Positions 12,736 through 23,633 of a DNA stretch of 64,000 bases are shown piece by piece. A program made the position numbers and the translations under genes. Within the stretch, counting starts at the first letter, position 1; each line of letters begins with the position of its first letter. The notes under the pieces are model-generated. The model was not told the DNA's origin and made no database searches. It saw nothing but the letters and a program-made list of their open reading frames with translations. The DNA comes from Antitrichia curtipendula (taxonomy: Eukaryota; Streptophyta; Bryopsida; Hypnales; Leucodontaceae): positions 8,075,001 to 8,139,000 of the forward strand of contig OX579636.1 of the NCBI GenBank assembly GCA_951230915.1, given 5' to 3'.

Positions 12736-14153
12736 TTAAGCCTAATATTTTTTTATTTATAAAAAAAATAAAACTATTTACTATATTTCCAATTGAAGTT
12801 CAGATGTCAATTTGTCGAGGTATTCAATTGTAGAAAAGGGGTCTATTTTGTCATGAATAATAATGTGATTGACTCTAAAAAAATTACATTTATATATAAT
12901 CATATGATAGAGTAAAAAAGGTCTCTTTTGCTACAATTTGAATAACTTTTTATTTTCTATTCTATTCAAAAGTAAAATCCGGTGAACATCTTTTCTAATA
13001 AAAAAATATTCCAAATGATGATTGTATTAGAACAAAAAATATATATAATATTCACTTAAAGGGCCCTAAGTGAGCTATTATTGGAACTGAATGTCTAATT
13101 ATTTTTTTTTTTAAATCAATATTTTGTCAAAAATCAATTAATTAATTAAAAAATTATACCTTTTTGTGTCTAAGATTTAATCACTAAAAATTCTTTTTAA
13201 TAGTTGTATGCTTGAGAAATATAAAAATTTTGGATAAATTTTAAAGTGATGTATTATAATAGACACTAAATTTAGCATTGCAGCTAGTGATTTACAGCCT
13301 TATGAAGATTTTACCTATGAAAAATTTTCCAACTTATTAAAGAGATACATTGCAATACTATTTATCTCTAAATTTACTTTAAATATTATAACATCACATT
13401 AATTTAGAGCTTTAAAAGTTCAAAAAAGACTTTGGTCCTAGTCCTAGCAAAGCAATTCCAATGATACCTTTGAGTGTGGTTTGCCCATATGATGATTAGA
13501 AAATCCTTTTTCATGTAGAATCATGAATTATATGGCAATCTAAAGTAAAGACATATTTAGAATAAAATAATAATTAGTATAGAATGCATTTCCAAGAACT
13601 ATATTTATTAATAACCCAAAAAATTTGATTGCACAACCAAGGCCCCATTCACAAATATATTATTTGCAACACTTGGAAGATGGAATATGGAATGAATATG
13701 AAGTCAAGATCAACATAACAGCCCATCTCACATACAAACAACCTATGTTTTTTCCTTTTTAAATCTCTATTTAGATTAGATATTTTTAAAATCTAAATGT
13801 AACCCCAAAATTCAAGATCTTGAAGTCAGTTTCTTAGATTATTTATTTTAATGATTAAATTCAAATAAGGTTCATGTAAAAAATTGTTTTGAAATGCTTG
13901 AGAAGAAATAGTTTAAAATCCCTGAGTCTTTTCCAGAAAATATTTCTTTCCTTTTTCTAATCCCATTTTTTCTAATCTTATGTATAGTATAAATAAGACT
14001 TTACATAAGTCAATTTTAATGTTCTTACTGTAAGAAAATTCCAAACAATAGTTGTTTCAGAATGATCATTTTCATAAATAAAAAAAGAATTAAGCACATA
14101 ATGCATTTAAAAATCAAAGTCATAATTCCAAAGCAAATGAACCACTCAAATTA
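12736..14153. other. AT-rich intergenic DNA
   Basis: No gene or bounded repeat is supported. The sequence is very AT-rich with several long A or T runs. Confidence 0.4.
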
Positions 14154-14425
14154 AGGTGGGTACACCCAAAACCGCCACTTTTTGCTACTGAGTCTAGTTA
14201 CTACTATTAGACTGGTCAAATTTTCATATGTTCTTGTAGGCAACTGAAAGGAGGTTCCAACGCACCAAAGAACATGGCATTTGGATACTTTATGCAAAAG
14301 TTATTAAGGTACAAAGTTTGGTTCTAAAAGCGTTTCTTCCTTATAAGTACAGAACTGATTTTGGAGATGTACACACAGTATAGATGGCGGTTTAAGGTCA
14401 GTTGCACATTTGGGTGTACCTACCT
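14154..14425. mobile_element. MITE with AGGTGGGTACACCC ends and TA target
   Basis: A 272-base element with inverted termini AGGTGGGTACACCCAAA and TTTGGGTGTACCTACCT, flanked by TA on both sides (14152-14153 and 14426-14427). Secondary inverted words (ACCGCC near the left, GGCGGT near the right) strengthen the dyad. A TA target duplication points to Tc1/mariner-type mobilisation. The terminal AGGT/ACCT is shared with other TA-flanked MITEs in this window. Confidence 0.6.
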
Positions 14426-14888
14426 TAGACTGATCAAGACATTTGCAATTTGAATACAAATAAATTTTTAACAATGAGCTCACCAAATAGAAGTTTGTGT
14501 GGATCGGAACATTTTTTAGAGGGCCTTTGGGGTAAAAATATGGGGAGCTCATTTAGCAAGGAATGAATCTGGATTTGGATTTTTTTTCCATACTGGCTAC
14601 TTCGGACATTATGATCTTGGGGATGCTCAAAAGATAGGTTATGAAACTGGTAGAGAAGTAAACTTACAATCTGGGTACAAAATCTGACAATTAGAAATAG
14701 CAATAGAGATTACTGACAAATTTGCCCAGTCCACCTTGTTTCAGTTTCATCACGTGTTCTGTTGTGTGGCAATTTTGCTAAAAACAATGGAAATGCTTTT
14801 GAGGTTAAACTCCAAGCTGCACACCATTCTCTTCCATACCCAATGTAAATGAATAGCATAAATTAAGAAGAAGAAGAATTCAACAGGT
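14426..14888. other. Spacer between a MITE and the 15 kb gene
   Basis: No separate gene was recognised. It probably includes the 3' untranslated region of the minus-strand gene that ends at 14889. Confidence 0.35.
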
Positions 14889-15930
14889 TTACAATGGCGG
14901 TTTAGGGTTTAGGGTTTCGCTGAAATCATTGTCAGGGATACCAGTGATCGTTTCGATGTGGCCTCCACTTTTAATCTCTGCTCACAAATAGGCAAACATA
15001 ACCAATTATTAATTTTCGATACACCCAAAGTAAGATCTAAATTTTCACAATCATATGATGGGGTGTATGTTTGATATTATTTCCAATTTCGTGAAATTGC
15101 CGCAATTTTTGGAGCCCAAAATCGTGACATTCTTCTGTACAAAGCTCTAAAAACTGAAAACTACTATACATGGCTGCCCTTCCTGAAAAGTGGCAAAGTT
15201 TTGGAACTCCGTCAAATTAACAAAGCTAACGGTTTTGTGACGGATCTATTGGCCTTGCCAAAATTTCTTCAAGAATAGAGATGTCCAATTTTTCTAGATT
15301 TGATACTTACCCATGTCCTGGAACTGCAGTTCTAAACATTGGAGGCTGATATCGATGCTATTCTCGTAGCGGAGGGTGTATTTCGTCTGTGTCCAACATG
15401 CCAGATAGAAGAAATTAGCAACCGCGCAATTTCAAATGTTCCACATCCTGCCCTTTTCAGCAGTAGAGAATCCACAGACAAAAGCCATGAAAGCAACTGA
15501 TTCAGACCGACTTAGATATTGAGACCCAACCTAAATTCATGGCAACAGTCACTACCGTGTCGCATAGATGCTCTGCTGTTTGCTGGAATTTTGGGTCGGG
15601 GAATGTGTTGCGAAGATCTGCAATTAGAATGTCCAGAACATCAAAGGATGTGCGAGGAAATCAGATTAGACATGTTTTGCGTGATCGATGGTGAGGAAAC
15701 AAACCACACTTGGATGAAACCCACCTACTCGCACACTCAATAGAGAACATTCAAATTGCAAACCTGAATATTTGAAGCTTGGACGCGTGGAACTCACGTA
15801 ATCACTTGGATAACCTTGCTGTTCGGATTCGTTTGTTGAAATGGGCCACCTTTTGTGTCGAAATTGACAAGAGTCAGAACCTGCTGCTCACAAGTCGCAG
15901 AAATTTTCACATCAGACGATGATACCAACA
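14889..15930 (-). CDS. Unrecognised multi-exon gene, 3' exons
   Basis: Four consecutive minus-strand exons are supported by frame and splice sites. One is at about 15930-15798, containing SSSDVKISATCEQQVLTLVN and FDTKGGPFQQTNPNSKVIQ. The next three are 15617-15556 (LRNTFPDPKFQQTAEHLCDT), 15386-15311 (TKYTLRYENSIDISLQCLEL then QFQDM) and 14977-14889 (ending SETLNPKPPL and a TAA). The last three join in consistent phase (0, then 1) with GT-AG borders, including a strong GTAAGT donor at 15310. The junction between the first two does not fit in phase, so a small exon or another splice site was probably missed. Upstream exons are not resolved. I do not recognise the family; the composition looks like a soluble protein. 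The final codons overlap a telomere-like repeat. Confidence 0.6.
14901..14917 (+). repeat. Short interstitial telomere-like repeat
   Basis: TTTAGGGTTTAGGGTTT, two and a half units of the plant-type telomere heptamer. It lies inside the last exon of the minus-strand gene, where it reads as part of the C-terminal LNPKPPL. It could be chance, a telo-box-like regulatory word, or a repair insertion. Confidence 0.7.
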
Positions 15931-16325
15931 CTGTTAGGGACCCGGTCCTGTCTCCTATTCTATCCCCTGTTACCAACAGCAACTCATGTATTCATACTTT
16001 TGTTTAATAGCAACTCATAATTCATATGAATCATAGAATTGGCTGGGCTTATTAATTAGCAAGGGGTGTCAGCAAGACTCTGCAAAATACCGATGGCCTC
16101 TCATTTTTGAATGGAAATCGGGTTCATTCTATATTGCAAGACGTTTGCAAGGAATGTGTTGCAAAGATCTGCAATTTCAAAGCAATGACCGATTGAGTCT
16201 AATTTCAAGCAATGGTAGTGCTCTACAACCTCCTACTTTGAAATTGCAATAGAAATTCATATATAGTGATAAAAGTTCAATCTCAATAGCTTCCAAACTC
16301 ATAAATCTATCTAAAACTCAATTTA

Positions 16326-16696
16326 AGGTGAAGACACCCATTCTTGTCCCTGTACCCAATTCCATCATGATGTACCAAGGGTACACATTTTCATAGTAAG
16401 AATGTACTCCGTTGAGGCCGGGGTGGATTGACCCCCTCGCTTGGCTCTGCGGGCAAACCCTGTTTTTTGCACATGATTTTTTTAGCAAATTTTGAATTCG
16501 TATTTGTGATCAGAGACCCCAAGTTTGTTGAAACAAGTCAAGAATATATATCCTGGAATGGCCCAAAATAGCGGGAGCTTTTTTTTTACATGCACCCCTG
16601 GTAAGGCCGAGCGAGGGGGTCAATTCACCCATATCCTCCGTTGAAATGGTGACGGAATTGGGTACAAGGACGGGACGGAAATGGGTGTTTCCACCT
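16326..16696. mobile_element. TA-flanked MITE hosting a nested element
   Basis: The outer termini are AGGTGAAGACACCCATT on the left and, on the complementary strand at the right, AGGTGGAAACACCCATT. They continue into a second shared block (GTACCCAATTCC). TA is present on both sides (16324-16325 and 16697-16698). The interior is split by the 16416-16635 element. Same AGGT...ACCT terminus and TA target as other MITEs here. Confidence 0.6.
16416..16635. mobile_element. Nested MITE with a 9-bp target duplication
   Basis: A 220-base element flanked by the exact 9-base direct repeat CTCCGTTGA (16407-16415 and 16636-16644). Imperfect inverted ends carry GGGTGGATTGACCCCCTCGC on the left and GCGAGGGGGTCAATTCACCC on the right. 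A 9-bp target duplication is typical of Mutator-like elements. It sits inside the TA-flanked MITE, so it inserted later. It has no coding capacity. Confidence 0.7.
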
Positions 16697-16885
16697 TATA
16701 CGTACTGATCTTCGCAAAACCTTTCTGCTGCAGTTATGTGGCGACAGACTGAACACGCGATGACGTACATATTAATGGCTGGTGCGGTATTCAGAATTTG
16801 CTTCCTCTCATTGCAAATCAAGTGGCGACAGGTCATCAATTGCCAGCACTGAACCGACCATAACCGGCCATACCGGCCATAACCC
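16697..16885. other. Short spacer with a simple CCGGCCATA repeat
   Basis: Near the outer end of the inverted-duplication arm the phrase ACCGGCCATA is repeated three times (about 16855-16890). An open frame on the minus strand (16696-16887) has no recognisable similarity. The arm match to 51.0 kb fades out here. Confidence 0.4.
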
Positions 16886-17029
16886 ATAATAAGACTTTAC
16901 CGGCCGAATGGACTGTTCCATTTTCACCAAACTCTGTGGGACCTCCGTGGCACCTGGTTGAAAACTTTGTCATTTGCAGGCATGAAACCTATGATACAAC
17001 CTGGAACAAAGCTATTTCTACACAAAGAC

Positions 17030-17160
17030 TTTATTGTCAATTGCCAGTTCGGCAACCACTTTTGGACCCACAAAGCTGATACTGAATTCAGTCGCTTTAG
17101 TAACTATATTTGAAGGGAATTGAAGCACCATCCAAATTACTGTCAGTGTAGAATTTTCTT
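17030..17160 (-). pseudogene. Short conserved frame, counterpart of 50658-50891
   Basis: On the minus strand a frame reads EFSISFVGPKVVAELAIDNK and ends at a TAG shortly after. The other arm has the related EFSISFVGPNVVAQLAIGNK with an in-frame size difference just upstream. Farther upstream the frame is disrupted in this arm relative to 50658-50891. Either a decayed exon or a chance frame; not recognised. Confidence 0.25.
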
Positions 17161-17419
17161 AAAAAGGGAATTGGCATCCGGACCGCTCAGACCCGTTTGA
17201 AGAATGTGAGCAATGTCGTCGTGGGCAACACTGGAAATCATCAGTTCATTAAGTTACGTGCTAATTTGATTATGTGATCTGATGGGCTAGCTTCTAATTC
17301 GTGTCAACATTGGTCTCTACATACTGTACGTACACGTATCCAAGGAAATCATCAGCTAGGATAACATTCGTGTTCCTGATAGGCTCGGACTTCTAATAAC
17401 AGGCCGATAACAGACGTTT

Positions 17420-17710
17420 ATGTTGATAAGAAAGTCCGGAAAAAGTCGGGAGGAATGTAGGAACACAACTCATCAATCACTTGTACTCCTCGTTGTCTTC
17501 TTTCACCGACTTTACATTTCCAACTTTCTAATGAAACGTAGCCCTCCCAAATTGGAAGTTTGGAACCCTCTTCAATTGGAACTCGCTTTCATGACCCGAA
17601 AAGTTCTCTCTGGGGAGGATGCGTTAAGCTTATCAACCAATTGCAATCTGAAAAAAATGTGTAGGAGACGTGTTTGTGAAGTCGTTCCGTGTGGGGCAAA
17701 AACACTGTAG
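17420..17710 (+). CDS. Small hypothetical ORF conserved in both arms (copy A)
   Basis: A 96-codon open frame starting MLIRKSGKSREECRN and ending CEVVPCGAKTL. The copy at 50224-50514 encodes the same protein with one silent base change. It is Lys/Arg/Cys-rich with a hydrophobic stretch (LVLLVVFFHRLYISNF) at about residues 22-37. It lies downstream of, and opposite to, the five-exon gene. Because this part of the arms is nearly identical overall, conservation alone does not show that it is translated. Confidence 0.3.
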   Translation: MLIRKSGKSREECRNTTHQSLVLLVVFFHRLYISNFLMKRSPPKLEVWNPLQLELAFMTRKVLSGEDALSLSTNCNLKKMCRRRVCEVVPCGAKTL

Positions 17711-18301
17711 TTGCAAGCAATTTCTGTGAAGATCGGACTCTGTCGGTAAGAAGTCCGTAATGATGAAGCACACGTATTAAATGTTATAAGGGAAAAAGTA
17801 AGTAACTGGTCCTTAGAAACGTTTGAATTCCGGAAGCGAAGCTATTGATACGAGTTTACGAATGCCGCTTGGAGCAATACATTGATGGCCATGGCCATTC
17901 ATGAAGTGGAAACCATAATTCGGTTTCATTGAAGGACAAATGGGGGACGCAAAATTGAGAAGAGAGGATCGGAACAAGATGTGTATGCATAAATGAACTC
18001 ATTGAATAAAAAATGAATGAATCGAGAAGAACAACTGTTTTGTTTCTTTTTCAGACCTGTCTGTCTCCAAAAATACTGGACGCGGGGTCACTAGCGTATC
18101 AATGTATTACAACAAAAAATGCGTTCTAAGCTAAGGAAGCTAGGGCCAGACTTCTGCAATGCTGCAGAACTTATTCTTCACAAATGAATATCCTAAAGCC
18201 GATTGTAATCATTTACAGTCGATTTGACACAAGTCAATTCTGTGTGTAGATGCTGAATGGGGTATATATCGTCCACGACGGAAAAATGATGAGACCGAAT
18301 T

Positions 18302-19501
18302 TTAATCGACTATTGAAGCCCCTCGGTCACCTGAGATTTGCCTGACCAATGCCAAAAATTCATTCGGGCCGTCATTTGCTGCGTAACCGGAAACGGTTAT
18401 GACGCGGTCTCGAACTTCGCAAGCTGCAGAACGCATAGCAAGTTGTCAGCATGAGAAAAACCCAGTTCTTCCAGATCGCTTATCCTAGCTACTGATTAGT
18501 GAAGCCAACACCCCCCGACAAACTCATGTCAAAAGACTTACTTAAATCATGTCGCTCCAGTCCCCTTATCAAGTGGTTGTCGATCAAATTCCTTCTGCTG
18601 AGACGAATCTGTACTGATGTCTGTGATAAGCAAGTACACTTAGTCAGTTCGTAACTGGTGGTGCACTCCGACTTCGACTCTGAACCAAATCCTGTAGAAA
18701 TCGAGCCCAGTTGAGAGCGTGTCAAGAATGAAGACGCAGTGAGCTTTACAAACTTTGGCCACACGGCAGACTGAAAATCACATCAAAATCAATCAGTGGG
18801 CTGTCAAGGTTACCTGGTGCGAGGGATATTCGGTTCCCTGGTTGCAGTGGAAGGGGATTTCTTGCGGAGCGTAAGGATAACTGGAACCGTGACGGGGGCT
18901 GTGATATCCATCGTTGCCGTACCGGTCGTCGTCGTAGTATATTTGATGCACCTGCAGGGCACAGATTTGCTTTCGATCAGGAACAAGCTATACCCATCGT
19001 TCGGTAATAGAGTCAAGTCAAGTTCATAGAGTAATTTAGAACGCCACTCGGAAAACGCTGTTTCAAGCAGAATTAAAACAGCAACAAAGCCGTTCTCGAA
19101 GTAAGTTTGAGCTGTACCTGATAGGGGTTGCTGCTGTGATAATCATTCCGGTGTTGATCTTGGGGTTGTTCCACAGGGATTTCTGGTTCGTACATCAGAT
19201 GGTAGTTTTGATTCCACTGGTCCCCGTGGTTGTAGAACTGCACGCAGTGGAAATTGAGGCCGGGTAAGCAACAATCGATGAACAACCACGAGAAGGAGCT
19301 CAAGAGAAAGGGAGACCCAAAGCCATCTCTTACGCAGATTCTTACTCTCTAAAAACTACGTAAGCAACTACGTCAGTGATCGACACAGAAAATGTATTGT
19401 ACTGGCAGTTCTCGAGAGTAAAAACTGGATTTCAGAAATGATTAGATCACCTCTTCATTATTGATGTTGTATGGGAATCCCGTTCCGTAAAACGGGTTCA
19501 T
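18302..19501 (-). CDS. Five-exon gene for a Tyr/Asn/Gln/His-rich protein (copy A)
   Basis: The exons on the minus strand are 19501-19451, 19237-19118, 18951-18814, 18770-18542 and 18423-18302, with a TAA stop. Every junction is GT-AG and the phases agree (0, 0, 0, 1), giving 219 residues. Residues 1-103 (MNPFYGTGIPY, FYNHGDQWNQNYHLMYE, IYYDDDRYGNDGYHSPRHG) are rich in Tyr, Asn, Gln and His, as in low-complexity or prion-like segments. Exons 2 and 3 both end in Gln codons (NPYQ, PSHQ). Residues 104-179 (SAVWPKFVKLTASSF to HLIRGLERHDL) and 180-219 (CEVRDRVITVSGYAANDGP to GASIVD) look like ordinary folded sequence. I do not recognise the family. Coding exons 2-5 are base-identical to the copy at 48.5-49.6 kb, while introns 1 and 2 differ at six positions. 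No signal peptide or membrane helix was seen. Function unknown. Confidence 0.6.
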
Positions 19502-20640
19502 GGTGATCGACTGAAAAGTCGCGTCCCAAGTATGACTCAGATTTCGACCTTCAGCAGCTAGTGCCGAGAGTTGAATTCCGGATTGATTTCACCGAACGCT
19601 TCAAATCAACGCCGGTGTCCAAGCAGTTACCTGTTCAAAACATCCAAATGAATCCGTGTCAGAATTTTACGTTTCATACGACGGCAGTCGACCTGAAATC
19701 TGAGGTTCTCGGTGGAGAGTGAATCCTGAGGTTTCATTCGGACACTGAAAGATCTAATCACTTTGAATCCTCCTTCGCCCGTTTCACGAATTAGACGCCA
19801 GCGTAAACCAATACAAGCTAATTGACTAATTGAATCGAATGATCTAATTCACTCGCAGACCTACCGCAACTCCCAGTCACGCCGAAATCAGCACTAGTAG
19901 AGAGAGCCAACGCTCTATCAATCGTTTAGAAAATCACCCCACCGAGCTAACGGGATGGACCTGTGGCAAATAGAACAAACACCTTCAAGCTGGTGGCAAC
20001 GTCGAAGTCTGAGGCACTGAACTTGTAAGTGTCGATGGCAATCGATCTCTAGCCTGACAGACAGCTGCGATGGACTGAAAACACGTAAAACTCCCAGCAG
20101 GTATGTCTTCAGGGCAGTGTGATGAACGAATCGAAGGTCGCAAGCAGTGGTGATCGTTGTGCAAAGCTTGTCCTGATTTATACGCGTGGAACCTCGTTGC
20201 GGACAATTAAATTCCAAATTAAATGTTGTGGGGCATGCAGACATTCAATTCGAGCGGCAATCTTGGCGACGACGGCGACTAGCCAGGCAGTCGGCAAGTC
20301 GGAGGATGTGGGTGAGTCCCAACAGCTTGCACCCTGCAGCTCGCTCGCAGGTCCCACTCTAGCCAGCCAGCCAGCTAGCAAGTCCGCAGAGGTGGGAGTT
20401 GTACGTACTTCCCCTTGACAATCGGGCGCAGGACGCTGCGTGGATGACTTTGCTTCCCTTGCATCGCGTATGACGTGAAAGCTGCTGGGAATGGTACTTG
20501 GTACTGGGCACTTGGCAGAATGGAATGAAATTAATTCTGGATCCTTGTCGATCTAGCTGCCCCGACTCTGCACATATTGGCACATGTTTCAAGTTGGTGA
20601 ATTCCCTTCCGAGCTCCTTTCCCAATGAAATGAATGTTGG
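19502..20640. promoter_or_regulatory. Upstream region of copy A gene
   Basis: GC-richer DNA upstream of the copy A start codon, matched by 47.31-48.52 kb in the other arm but with many substitutions and small indels. Open frames here are not conserved between the arms, so I treat it as leader and promoter sequence. No specific element is called. Confidence 0.35.
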
Positions 20641-21154
20641 GGGCCTGGGGCATGATTTTCGCCCTTACCGTATTCTCCGTGCAGCTGTCAACTTTTCGAA
20701 GGAGTCCCTCACTCGAGTACAAGTGCCTCAGCTCGTCACTGCGAGAGCCGGGGGGGTCACACTCTTCAACAAGTCCCATCGCACCTAAACCAAGGTGACT
20801 GGGGCCGTGATAGGATTTAGTAACATCTGAGGTTACTAACTTACTGAAGATTACTTTAATAAGATATTTTCGGCAAGTGAAAGAGGATTCCGCACTGTAA
20901 GCAAGCATTATTTGGACACTGCATGAATAACTTATGAAATTTTCAAGTTCCTCATTGGTAGTTAAGTAGTTAGGTGTACCAAAATTTGACTTTAGGCTCT
21001 CTTAGACTCTCATGACTCATGTTTTGACTGTGTACATCTTGCATCACTTATCAATGTCTAGGCTTTTGTATTGGTTTCAAATGTAGGTGTTGGGTGTACA
21101 TACCTTAATGGGAATATGGGATTTAAGGACAATCAATATCATGAAACTTGTTAA

Positions 21155-21683
21155 TCCCTGAGGACCCAAGGGTTTTGAACATCATACAATTGTGTTATAA
21201 AATATAAACTCTATAATTTTTTTGATGTTTGTATCAAACAAGACAATGAAAAGCATGAAGAGAGAAAAGTATATGTGCAACTATTATTTGAAAACTAATT
21301 ATTGATTTGTCTTGGATGAAATTTGAAGATTTAAATTTAAAAATTCATCAAAAATACAATTTTTATCTTTAGCATTTGAAATTTTCTATAATTGGTCAAA
21401 ATTGTAGTTCAATTGATTTGAGAAGAAAGACAAAAGATTTAGTGATGAGAACATCAACACTTTCTATTTAATTGGAAGCTTTTTAATTAATTGAAAACTT
21501 TCCAACACTCAAAAAAGTCAAAATACTTTGAGCTATTTCCTTAGAGGTTTTGTTTGTCCATAGTAACTTTAATTTTGGATGTGTAAATAGAAAAACAACT
21601 CAATCTGGTTTGTACAAATTTATCCAAAAATGTTGTCTAAATTTGGACATCAACTATGGAATGGTTGATTGGATCATTAAGGG
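21155..21683. mobile_element. Probable TTAA-flanked element, divergent
   Basis: TTAA at 21151-21154 and 21684-21687 flank a 529-base AT-rich segment beginning TCCCTGAGGACC and ending with a degenerate AAGGG. A diverged counterpart lies in the other arm (about 46560-46735), with an end reading GGGTCTTTAGGGATTA. Insertion probably predates the inverted duplication. Confidence 0.45.
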
Positions 21684-21919
21684 TTAAATTGGCATGATTC
21701 AAGCGCCTAGAATTCTTATAGTCCCTGTGTTTATTATACAAAGCACTAAAAACTAATTACATAGTAAATTTCAATAAGTTGACTATGATTCTCTAGAGAT
21801 TTGAACATTCTAACTTAAAATTGCACAAAGTTCTAAAAACTAGAACAAGTACAAAAAATTTAAGTTTTGGTTGTGCATCTTGAACGGTTGAAAGTGTCAA
21901 AGTTAAAGAATACATCAAT

Positions 21920-22945
21920 TTAACCCCTAAAGTCCAAAAGTTCCTACAAAGGATTCTTGAATTTTTGGGTAGGCCTGTGTGATCTCAATTTTTTGCATGA
22001 TTTTTTGAATTTAAAAAAAAATACAAAATTAGATTTATTTATTTATTTACAATTGGTGCTTGGAAGCAAAAAGTTATGCCACCCTAAGTCCAAAAAGTAG
22101 CTCGAGGACAGTCCAAAAATCATCATAAAAAATTGAATATTTTTTATTTTAACTTTTTTCTCAAAGAATTTTGTTTTTCTACGTCTGAAGCTTTAATTCA
22201 TTCTGTTTGGGCTAGTGATGAGAATATTGTGGACAATTTTGTTCTTTGGGCAATCTAAGCATCTTTTTGAAGAAATAATTTATATAATTCATTTTTGAAT
22301 GGAATTTTTACAATTTAAAAACAAAAACTATTAGACATGGTTAAGTTTTTTTGCTAGAAAAATCTCACAATTGGAATTAATGTGTTTCTATTCCATCTTA
22401 GAGCTATTAACGGTTTAGTTTACCCTTCAATTTTAAATGTACTTCTATTTAATAAAATTTTAATGAGTAAAAATTAAGTGTTTTTTTTCTGAATTTTTTT
22501 CTTGAATTCTCAATCCAATTCTTAACCATAAAAATTTAGAAAGTCAAAATTATTAGTGCAAAAATTTTAAGCTAAGAAGATTTAAATTCAAAAAATCTAA
22601 TTGAGCAAATGTTAATAAACTTATTTTTCTTCTTTCTTTTAATGCAAATATCTTGCAATGTATGAGGTCAAAGTTTTTGAAACTTCTTCCATGCATTTTT
22701 ATACCAATCTAGTATAAGATCCTATAATTAGATATACAAAAAAAAAAAATTTAATTTTTTTGCTCTTTGCAATAGATATGACAGTTTTTAGGGGGGGTAG
22801 GGATTAATGAAATTGACATTTTAGACTGTGGATTTTGAATAATATTTTCTTTTTTTGGACCACAAGATGGAGTGAGAAAGACTTCAAAAAATATAGAAAA
22901 GGCCATAATTGAATTTAGATTAGAATTTCAATTAACCCCTAATAA
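21920..22945. repeat. AT-rich repeat segment with TTAACCCCTAA words
   Basis: TTAACCCCTAAAG at 21920 and TTAACCCCTAAT at about 22933 look like TTAA-family termini, both in the same orientation. Between them, 22150-22450 is a direct repeat of 52410-52705 (shared phrases include GAAGCTTTWATTCATTCT, CTAGTGATGA and TTCCATCTTAGAG). No coding capacity. Confidence 0.45.
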
Positions 22946-23127
22946 CTCAAGTGACCTTTTTCAGTTCTTGTTCCTCTTTTTTAAGCTATCCGTTCTCAAA
23001 TTTTGAATTTTTTCTTAAATTTTTATTTATTTCTGTAAAAAAAATTTATATAAATCCAATGGCAATTATTTCATCAAATTTTGAGTTAAACTTCATCTTG
23101 TGGAATTTTTTAAAGTTTAGTGGTGTA

Positions 23128-23432
23128 AGGTAGGGGTCTGTAAAAGCGACTTGTCTCTAAAAGCGACCTCTAACACATAGAGGTACATTTTACTTTCTTC
23201 AATGTACTAACGTTGTACATTTTAGGAGAAGGTCGCTTTTAGAAACCACTGCGTTTCAACTTCAAAAATTTGTAACTAATTCCACAAAGGTCCAAAACAT
23301 ATGAAACAACTTGGATTAGATGCAAATTCCATTTTTCTTCCTAGTAAAATTCACTAAAAATTGTTTCAAGAAGTTTAGCTTCCCTAAAAATGCAATCAGC
23401 TCTTAAAGGGTTGCTTTAACAGACTCCTACCT
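23128..23432. mobile_element. AGGTAGGGG MITE family, copy 1
   Basis: A 305-base element with termini AGGTAGGGGTCTGTAAAAGC and (right) GCTTTAACAGACTCCTACCT, flanked by TA at 23126-23127 and 23433-23434. The interior contains CAACTTCAAAAATTTGTAAC and GATGCAAATTCCATTTTTCT, shared with the four other copies. Confidence 0.75.
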
Positions 23433-23633
23433 TAGTATAGTTCACGGCTCATGTTCTTTGGTTCAGTTTGGGTATGGACTGAAAAGTCAACATGGACTGA
23501 AAAGTCAGCCAACCAATGCAATAGTTGCTCATCTCAAAAAAAGTCAGATTTGGGAGTTGAACTGAAGGAGAAGACAAGTCGTGCCCATTCTTCTTTTCTT
23601 ACAAACACCACTCTCATTTCAGTGACCACTGTA

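Noticed and set aside
18796..19029. Open frames of 77 and 68 codons opposite or offset to exon 3 of the duplicated gene
   Set aside because: They overlap exon 3 in other frames and their conservation follows from that exon being identical in both copies.
19073..19303. A 76-codon frame starting MSSFSWLFIDCC on the minus strand, as an independent secreted peptide
   Set aside because: Its second half is exon 2 of the five-exon gene and its first half is intron 1 read through to the acceptor. The phase-consistent spliced model explains it better.
20119..20908. Overlapping frames at 20.1-20.9 kb and their counterparts at 47.3-47.9 kb as genes
   Set aside because: The frames are not preserved between the two arms despite clear nucleotide similarity, so they are unlikely to be coding.
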